Shown here: piece by piece, positions 57,392 through 64,000 of the stretch
Numbering within the stretch: position 1 is the first letter of the stretch
Layout: every line of letters begins with the position of its first letter
NCBI RefSeq assembly: GCF_047948215.1
Contig: NC_134455.1
Coordinates: 343,008,997-343,072,996, forward strand
DNA from: Lycorma delicatula
Taxonomy: Eukaryota; Arthropoda; Insecta; Hemiptera; Fulgoridae
Direction of reading: 5' to 3'
DNA length: 64,000 nucleotides
Program-made: the position numbers and the translations under genes
The notes under the pieces: generated by a model
Seen by the model: the letters and a program-made list of their open reading frames with translations, nothing else
Told to the model about the DNA's origin: nothing
Database searches by the model: none

Positions 57392-58734
57392 TAGAGTGAT
57401 TCAAAGAAACGGGAAATTTTGAAAGTTGTGTTGGTAGCCTTGGGCGATTGGTACCACTTGATAAGTGGCGCCAGCCTCTCTAACCTAACCTGCCATTTAG
57501 TTGTCATGGATCCTTGGAGTGGTGCGCAACGTGCATTTGCTATCAAAGCGTTTTACAAAAACAATGACAGTGTGGAGGGAGCGCGTAGAGAATTTCGCCG
57601 TCATTTTAATCTGAGACGGCACGACCGTGTTCCATCAGCACATGCAATTAAAACATGGATATATAATTTTGAGGACACTGGTTCGGCAATGAAAAAGAAA
57701 CCTCCAAGCCGTGAGCGAACCGTCCGTACACCACAGAATGTTCAAGCTTTACAAGATGCTGTCACACGAAGTCCACATCGGTCAATCCGTCGTCTCTCAG
57801 CATCTTTACAATTGCATAGTTCAAGTGTTCGAAGAATGTTAGTGAAGGACTTGCAATACCATCCATACAAGTTGCAGATCGTCCAGGAACTGAAACCGAA
57901 CGATGCAGTTGTGCGAGCAAAATTCTGTAATGTAATGCTTCAGAAGATAAATGATAACGAAGAGTTTGTTCACGAACTGTGGATGTCAGACGAAGCGCAT
58001 TTCCACCTCAGTGGATTTGTTAACGAGCAAAATTTCAGATACTGGGCACAAGAAAATCCTACGCAGCTGCACCAGCGTCTGTTGCTAAGCCAGAAAGTAA
58101 CCGTGTGGTGTCCTATGTCATCTTACAGTGTTATAGGCCCTTATTTTTTTGAGGATGACAACGGTCTTGCGATTACAGTGACGTCGGCTGGTTACGTAGC
58201 CATGCTTGAAACCTTTGTTGTGGAACAACAAAAGAGATTTCCACCAATTCTTAACACAGCCTGGTTTCAACAAGACGGAATAACGTCATATATTGCACGA
58301 ATATCGATGGCAGCTGTACGCCGATTGTTTGGACAACGTGTCATTTCACGAAATGGTGACATTAGATGGCCTCCCAGATCGCCTGATCTCTCAGCTTGCG
58401 TTTACTTTTTGTGGGGTCACCTTAAAAGCAAAGTGCTCCACAGTAGACCTGCTACAACGGAAGAACTGAAGGCAAAGATCCGAGAAGCAATTGCGGAAAT
58501 TCCAGTTGAGATGTTACGTCAAACCACGAACAATTTAACGAAGAGACTTCGTGAATGTTTACGTAAAAGAGGAGGTCAGCTGCAAGATGTCATCTTTAAA
58601 AAATAAACTAAAACGTATGTATCCTAAAATGGCAACATGTGTACAATTACATAAAATAAAATTCATTTTCTAAAAAAAATTTTTCATTAACGTTATTTAA
58701 TTTTTTAAATTTGCCGTTTCTTTGAATCACTCAG
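57392..58734 (+). mobile_element. Mariner-like element, complete with TIRs and open ORF
   Basis: The left end GAGTGATTCAAAGAAACGG (from 57394) is matched by the reverse complement of the right end, GAGTGATTCAAAGAAACGG (ending 58732), a perfect 19-bp core. One mismatch follows, then further matches. TA occurs just outside both ends. The 1.34-kb element contains a single uninterrupted transposase gene, which makes it the youngest-looking transposon in the window. Confidence 0.92.
57506..58606 (+). CDS. Mariner-like transposase, full-length ORF with third catalytic Asp replaced
   Basis: I take the ATG at 57506 (MDPWSGAQRAF...), not the upstream non-ATG extension, because the family starts here. 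It gives 366 aa. Residues 1-60 are the DUF4817-type helix-turn-helix (AFAIKAFYKNNDS, AIKTWIYNFEDTGS). Residues 75-130 are a second DNA-binding region. MSDEAHFHLSG holds D162, FQQDGITSY holds D257 and RSPDLSACVYFLWG follows. The third catalytic Asp of the DD41D-type triad should be residue 299, but it is Val (GTT, one base from GAT). The canonical GATAHTA after D257 reads GITSYIA, and WCGVSS reads WCPMSS. The open frame suggests recent arrival, yet the enzyme should be catalytically dead. Confidence 0.9.
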   Translation: MDPWSGAQRAFAIKAFYKNNDSVEGARREFRRHFNLRRHDRVPSAHAIKTWIYNFEDTGSAMKKKPPSRERTVRTPQNVQALQDAVTRSPHRSIRRLSASLQLHSSSVRRMLVKDLQYHPYKLQIVQELKPNDAVVRAKFCNVMLQKINDNEEFVHELWMSDEAHFHLSGFVNEQNFRYWAQENPTQLHQRLLLSQKVTVWCPMSSYSVIGPYFFEDDNGLAITVTSAGYVAMLETFVVEQQKRFPPILNTAWFQQDGITSYIARISMAAVRRLFGQRVISRNGDIRWPPRSPDLSACVYFLWGHLKSKVLHSRPATTEELKAKIREAIAEIPVEMLRQTTNNLTKRLRECLRKRGGQLQDVIFKK

Positions 58735-59157
58735 TATTAAGGAAAATATTATTTTCATGCTATTCACTCGGCTGAATTTTTTATTTACTAAAGCAAAAAC
58801 ATAAAAGAACAACACATATTTTTGATAAATAATCTAAAAAATTGCATTCCAGTAGGAAAATATAATTATCTATAAAAAACATTTTTCCTCATACTACTTT
58901 GTTTTTTCAAAATCAAAGGGACGTTTAGTCCTTCGCAGAGATCTCCGTTTCATCAGAATATTTTATATGAAAATTTAAAAACTTAATTAAAATTTTTTTA
59001 AATACATAGAGGTGTGTTTGCCATCTCAGTCGCATTTATTTATTTTTATTTTAATCATGTATTTAATTTAATTTGTATAAATAGTTTCGATGATTTCTAC
59101 GAAAGTATTACTCACGGAAGAAAAATAAAACCAAAAAGAGGAAAAATTAATTTTTAT

Positions 59158-59209
<52 letters not shown>

Positions 59210-60842
59210 TTTTTGGTCTATAAGTGAAAATCTACTTTATATTTTCCTATATTAATGAAACTTCAGTGTTTAAAAATAGCCGCTGAAGACTTATAACAAA
59301 TTAATCTTATTTCGTACAGTAAAAGTTGTTCTTTTATGCGTAAAGAAATGATGTAATACAAATGCCTAATAATTTTTGATATTTTTTTTTTTGTTACTTT
59401 TTTGTTTTCTGGTTATCCAATTACAGGGAAAACTTTTTTAGATTCTAAAAAAAACAGTTCTTTTACAAAGAACGTGGTGGAATTAAACTATGATATAAAT
59501 ATGTAAAGTGAGTACATCCTGGAGATGATTTACATAAAATATCGCATAGTCCGTATAATCTTAACCAGAGAAACGAACTTAATAAAAAATTATACGTACA
59601 TTAAAATATTTTTTAAGGATGTAAACTCGATACGAAAGGTATTTATGTATTTGTGCAAAGGAAAACATACGAACAATTTAAATATTCATCACCAACAACT
59701 GAATAACACTAATGAAACTGGATGCAATTTTCGGCAGGAGTAACTTATTCAACTGTTGAACGTTGAGAGAAACGTGTCTCATAACTGTTCGATTCTACGA
59801 GTTGGAGGGGGATTGATTATGCAATCGTCTACGCAAATTTAACCTTTTCTCGCGTGCTACTTCTTTATGCGTCAAGCCTTTTGAGATAGAGGTTACTTAA
59901 TATTTTTAATAATTTATTTTTTTGTTAATGTTTACAATTTGTTGTTATTCGAATTATACAATAATATGTTTTTTAATATTTATAGATAATTTGAACTGTA
60001 CTACGCAGCAAGTTATAAACTGGATCTTACAGTTTATTACATGACTACATTGTAGTATCCATAAATAGGCGCATTCAATAATTGTTTGACTTAGTACTAA
60101 TGAGAACATTTTTCGTCCACTGAACTGCTTAATATTGAATACGTATTTATTATATATAGTTTAAGTTACATACTATGTTTATTATTATGTAAAATTTATT
60201 GTTACCTCTTTAATGATCAACTCAAAAAAAAAAATTCATCAGTTTTAAAATTATACATAAACAAATTCTATACGAAGTACAGATTTATTTATATGCGATC
60301 AGCCATTCTATAGTCGCACTACTTTGACGATTAGCTTTATTATCGATTTCATAATAAGAAAAATAACAAAAGCAGCCTTATTTTGTTTCCTAGTCACTTT
60401 TTTTTATTAAACTACGTGATCTCATTTTATTTATGATAGGTCTACGTTTGAACCTAACCTGCATGCAAAACGGAAAAAAATATCTAAAAAAAAGTGCTAT
60501 CGTATGTCTAATGGCTAATCTTTTATCATTTATTTTATCATCCAATTAGAGGATTTTTGGATCGACTGCTGTTCGTTCTGTTTGAATTAAAACAACTCTG
60601 TATATTCACTTTTTCCGTTTAGGCTGCGGGCATATTGATGGGCGGTGAGCGAAAAATGGAAAAACTGCTGTCAACCGGCATCTCCTAAGCGGCGGTTAAA
60701 CTTCACCTGTAAACGGTATAATGCTTCCGATGTCATTTTTTATAAATTACTGAACGTTTAAAGACTTTCTCATAGTTTGTTTAAAATAAAATTAACGAAT
60801 TTTCTTTAAAAGAAACTCTCTGTTGAATTTTTAAATAATAAT
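58735..60842. other. AT-rich DNA with a (TA)n run and one possible terminal exon
   Basis: At 60611 an acceptor-like CTTTTTCCGTTTAG is followed by an open stretch encoding GILMGGERKMEKLLSTGIS and then TAA. No upstream exon or family was recognised, so it is noted only as a possibility. Confidence 0.25.
59161..59208. repeat. (TA)n microsatellite
   Basis: An uninterrupted TA run of 48 bp. Confidence 0.97.
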
Positions 60843-61632
60843 AATAAACAAAATTCACAGTTAAATCACACAGGTATAAAGAAACAAATCACCAACCTGT
60901 TCTCTGAGCGAATCAGCAAGCTCCTCCACACAAACCTTAATTCGAGAAACCTCTTTAAGGCGATGAACACTTTTGCTATTTCCGTCCTAACATACACCTT
61001 TGATATCATAAGATGGAAAAAAACAAACCTGGAAAATCTTCAACGCGAACTTCGTGTTCTCCTCACTAAAAATAATAAGCACAATCCAAAATCATGCATA
61101 CAACGAATGACGATCACGCGTCGATGTAGAGAATGTGGGCTAGTTGCCATTCAGAATCTTCACAGTAGGCAAGTACATATACTCAGGCAATACTTCGTAG
61201 GAAAAACACATCCTCTCCACTCAGCTATCCGACAAATAGATATATGCTATACTCCTTTCAACTTATCTTCGCCAAACGCTTCAGACGAAACTTACACAAC
61301 AGACCAGAAAAAGCAAGAATGGACGAGCAAAGAATTCTATGGCAGGTACTACTTCATAAGCCGTACATCGATAAACGACTCGGTTGCAACAGGTTACAAA
61401 GAGACTCTTTGTTTCCTGAGACTGAGGGCTTCATTATGTCTATCCAAGACCAGGTCATCAACACACTCAATTACAGGAAATGCATCATAAAGGACAAAAC
61501 CGTAGCCTTTGACCATTGTAGAAATTGTAAAATGTTTCCTAAGACAATAGACCACATAATCGCCGGATGCAAGCTTCTTGCCGCCACTGACTACACAGAA
61601 AGACACAACAATGTAGCCAAAATAATTCACCG

Positions 61633-61744
61633 AAAACTGGCCAACGAGTGTTGGCCAGTTTTATATTTGGTGAGTACCAAATATAAAACTATTTACTCAC
61701 CTATTTGTGAACTAGTACTCACCTATTTGGTGAGTACCAAATAG
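61633..61744. repeat. Cluster of three nested perfect hairpins in LINE coding sequence
   Basis: 61633-61662 has 12-bp arms AAAACTGGCCAA. Overlapping it, 61657-61690 has 15-bp arms AGTTTTATATTTGGT with loop GAGT. 61723-61744 has 9-bp arms CTATTTGGT with the same loop. They replace the coding sequence expected between HRKLANE and YYKYNP. Confidence 0.95.
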
Positions 61745-62236
61745 ATTCGCTGTACTACAAGTATAATCCAGCCACAGTAATAGTGGGCAGCTCGTACAAA
61801 TTGTGCTATGACAGGTCTATCCTCACAGATAAAACCGTTATCGCTAATAGACCACACATTACATTTATAGAAAACTGTTGCAACGACATATATAATAGTG
61901 CCCAGCGATAACAACATCCAACAGAGAGATACATCCCACTTGCAATAAAAATCAATAACTATTTATGTTATTACCCATAATAATGTCAGTTACAGGTCTT
62001 ACACCCAAAACATTTAATCAGTCTCTGGAAATACTCAAGATCACGAACCGTATTCACGGCACAATTCAAAAGTCGGTCATACTAAACACGTGCACCACTG
62101 TCAGAAAGTTCTTAAATCAATAACTGGAAAATTTGTCATGTAACCGATAAGTACTGTAAATAAGTATATAACAAGAACAGAAATGTAATAACCTAACGAA
62201 AATCAGCCGGATTTTAACTTTAAAACAATATATATA

Positions 62237-62259
62237 TATACATACAATATAACCAGGAA

Positions 62260-62309
<50 letters not shown>

Positions 62310-62326
62310 CAGTATAACCAGGAACC
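62237..62326. repeat. Direct repeat flanking an (AT)n microsatellite
   Basis: Two copies of a 25-bp unit (CATACA(A/G)TATAACCAGGAACC core) at 62237-62261 and 62302-62326 flank an (AT)n run at 62262-62305. This is probably microsatellite expansion with duplication in the LINE 3' UTR. Confidence 0.9.
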
Positions 62327-62819
62327 TTACAAACAATGTAAACCTTTGATTAGACCTGGCTATGACCCGTCTTCTCAATGTATCCGAAAGTGTAAATGCT
62401 TTCGAGAGTTCATAATGATAATAATAATAATAACCCAGGGGGGGATCCTGTCCCCCTACTGAGCGCGTCCTCAAGGTGACGGATAGAGGAAGGCCCTGTA
62501 GATATACAGAGTAGGTGGTGTTCTTCAAAGGCCCACCCGCGGACCATAACAGGCACTTAAAATCCAACGCTTCTGTTCCAGATTGGGCGGCGTTTGGTCG
62601 GCGTCTGTTTCCCATGTTAGGGACGGCCGTTTCTAAAGGTGTCAGAGCCTTGCCCGCAGGAGCTTATTCTGTTACCCATTTGTTTTGAAAATTATTGGAG
62701 TACTACGATGTGAATAAATACCGGGGCGGTAGGGTGTTGGGGGCTGACACCCTTCGGAGCCGTCGTGATGTTCAGTCTAGGTTGAGGAGTACTGGAGCAC
62801 TCCAGCACTTCTCCTGATG

Positions 62820-63073
62820 GTGGTACCATCACCTAATGGTACCACAAGGCCTGGAATGTCTTCTGTGGCTCTGTTGTGGCTGAAGTTCAATCATCCAGTG
62901 CTGTAGAAACCCGGGGTAGGAAGCGGTTTAAATGGTCAGATGAATATAAAGCCTTTCCTCCCTGAGGTACGGTATATTGTACGGTACCGTACCTCCCGAG
63001 CTGATGTCTCTGGGGAGTTGGGGTTGTCCCAACTCCCCAGAGTTGGGGGATACTTTCATCTTCAGATGAAAGT
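62820..63073. repeat. Cluster of perfect hairpins in LINE leader
   Basis: 62820-62845 has arms GTGGTACCAT, 62964-62995 has arms GAGGTACGGTA, 63008-63042 has 15-bp arms CTCTGGGGAGTTGGG with a 5-nt loop, and 63052-63073 has arms ACTTTCATCT with a 2-nt loop. Four perfect inverted repeats within 255 bp. Confidence 0.95.
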
Positions 63074-63820
63074 GCTGTTGAAGAAGCGATAAGAGCCGAC
63101 AATCCCCTCTCCGATCAATTTGAATAGAACGAGATGTTGTATGGTGGTATGGATCCGTCGGCCAGACAGCGTATACCAAGGTTGAAGGTTAATCACGGCA
63201 CGAAGAACATAGTGGGCCTTATTAATGAGATTCTTGAAGAAAAAATTAGATTAGTACCCTCCATAATTGAGCTCCATGAGTTAGCGTACATCGGTGCGAC
63301 CATGGCAATCAAAGCGAATGGCCAGCGAATCGTCGCTCCTGCAATGCGTAAGAGTCCCCAGCCCACTTCCTCCCACCTTGCGAGGAGAGACTGTGTAGGC
63401 TGAGGAAAGAGACTGGTTGACTGTCCACTTTCTTTACATCTGCTAACCCCAGTAGAAGGATCCGATCGGCGGCGGAGTCGATAATCCGAACGTATGAGAA
63501 TCCGGAAAACACCACCGGCCATGAAGTCCTGGATTTGTTAAAGCAACGGAAGGTACTGTCATATCGGGTACGGCGGTATCGGCAGAGTAACATGCGCCGG
63601 GAACAAGCTCACTTGTTCCGTGATTGTTCCTTAATTGTACCAATCAAAAGGAGCTGTATAAGCAATTGCAGGTTTCACCTCAGCAACAACCTCAGGCGAA
63701 CGCGTCCTCTACTAATGAGGAGGTCTTGGGTTATTGGGGCCCACTTTGGTCGTGTTCCTCACAGCATAACAGTGGAGCAACGTGGATCCGTGAGGAACGA
63801 AAACGAGTTGGTAGAGTCAA

Positions 63821-63843
63821 TGGTGAGCGGACACCGCTCACCA
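63821..63843. repeat. Hairpin, 10-bp perfect arms
   Basis: TGGTGAGCGG and its complement around the loop ACA. A smaller one with arms GGAACAAG lies at 63600-63619. Confidence 0.93.
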
Positions 63844-64000
63844 ACAGTAGAGTTGGCTGGTAGATCATTTAATCACTCTAGAAGATGTCAGGAGGCCGTT
63901 AAGAAAACCAATAATTGGAAGGCGCCTGGGATTGATGGAGTGCATAACTTTTGGTACAAGCGCTTTTCTTCTGTTCACAAGCGTCTTGCAGAATTTTACT

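Larger units (their letters stand above)
60843..62433 (+). pseudogene. Restriction-endonuclease-type LINE (R2/R4/NeSL-like), 3' part
   Basis: The frame opens with KKQITNLFSERISKLLHT and FKAMNTFAISVLTYTFDIIRW, then NLENLQRELRVLLTKNNKHN, the RT thumb region of LINEs that carry a C-terminal restriction-like endonuclease. A frameshift near 61260 leads to ILWQVLLHKPYIDKRLG, LFPETEGFIMSIQDQVINT and a zinc motif CRNCKMFPKTIDHIIAGC. The endonuclease core DRSILTDKTVIANRPHITF has His where the family has Asp in RPDI. It is followed by a broken IDIAIP block and TGLTPKTFNQSLEILKI near the end. A (ATA)n tail at about 62414-62433 closes it. The 5' part is missing. Confidence 0.8.
62434..64000 (+). pseudogene. 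Second restriction-endonuclease-type LINE, 5' part, running off the window
   Basis: Immediately after the (ATA)n tail of the preceding LINE, a GC-rich leader begins (CCCAGGGGGGGATCCTG). Coding blocks follow: RKRFKWSDEYK near 62920; the ORF at 63134-63403 with GLINEILEEKIRLVPSIIEL, LHELAYIGATMAIKANGQ; and, in other frames, TYENPENTTGHEVLDLLKQ. The last is VKKTNNWKAPGIDGVHNFWY, the start of the RT domain, just before base 64000. The order matches the N-terminal half of the same LINE class as 60843-62433. Frames are broken several times, often at small hairpins. Confidence 0.75.

Noticed and set aside
57419..57505. Upstream extension of the mariner-like ORF
   Set aside because: It has no ATG start (the frame begins at TTG) and is not similar to the family; the ATG at 57506 fits the conserved N-terminus.
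1..64000. CRISPR array, operon structure or phage-like module
   Set aside because: No regularly spaced direct repeats or co-oriented gene strings were found; the gene and repeat style is that of an insect nuclear genome.

Overview
The window looks like AT-rich nuclear DNA of an insect, probably a hemipteran. That inference rests on the transposon repertoire (DUF4817-type mariner-like elements, an RTE LINE, R1-like and restriction-endonuclease-type LINEs, a tRNA-derived SINE) and on one spliced host gene with arthropod-style 4E-BP sequence. I see no prokaryotic features, no CRISPR array, and no genuine tRNA or rRNA gene.

The one host gene I can assemble is a translational repressor, eIF4E-binding protein (4E-BP, Drosophila Thor). 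It lies on the minus strand in three small coding exons: 39225-39084, 31210-31037 and 22239-22193. Both introns have GT-AG ends and phase 1, and the predicted protein is 120 aa. It carries the twin TTPGG phosphorylation sites, the eIF4E-binding motif YERATLL and a C-terminal TOS-like motif FQMDM. The 363 coding bases are spread over 17 kb, and both introns are heavily loaded with transposons.

Layout. 1-345 is a Tc1-type transposase fragment. 345-12850 is mostly AT-rich non-coding DNA holding several transposon remains: a Penelope-like retroelement tail (5460-6480), a SINE (7692-7990), a mariner-like element with about 220-bp inverted repeats (8249-9822) and a short mariner (9918-10875). 12850-14660 is a LINE with an RNase H domain, followed directly by a mariner with TA-flanked inverted repeats (14685-15937). 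16000-22190 is quiet apart from a conserved non-coding repeat and a decayed transposase. 22193-39225 is the 4E-BP gene: intron 2 holds a 7.4-kb composite (22574-30023), a long-TIR DNA transposon whose left inverted repeat is split by an RTE LINE, and also a second SINE; intron 1 holds coding-like tandem repeats, a hairpin-ended repeat and an internally deleted piggyBac element. 42070-48215 is a transposon nest: SINE, LINE fragments, and a mariner-like element inserted into an RNase-H LINE. 50085-50750 is a foldback element. 53100-56960 is an internally deleted R1-like LINE. 57392-58734 is an almost intact mariner-like element whose ORF is open but whose third catalytic aspartate is valine. 60843-64000 holds two restriction-endonuclease-type LINEs arranged head to tail.

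A theme across the window is the number of short perfect hairpins and inverted duplications (8-30 bp arms), often inside LINE coding sequence where they break the frame. They look like fold-back, template-switch mutations rather than functional elements. No element here encodes a complete, evidently active set of proteins; 4E-BP is the only gene I expect to serve the host.
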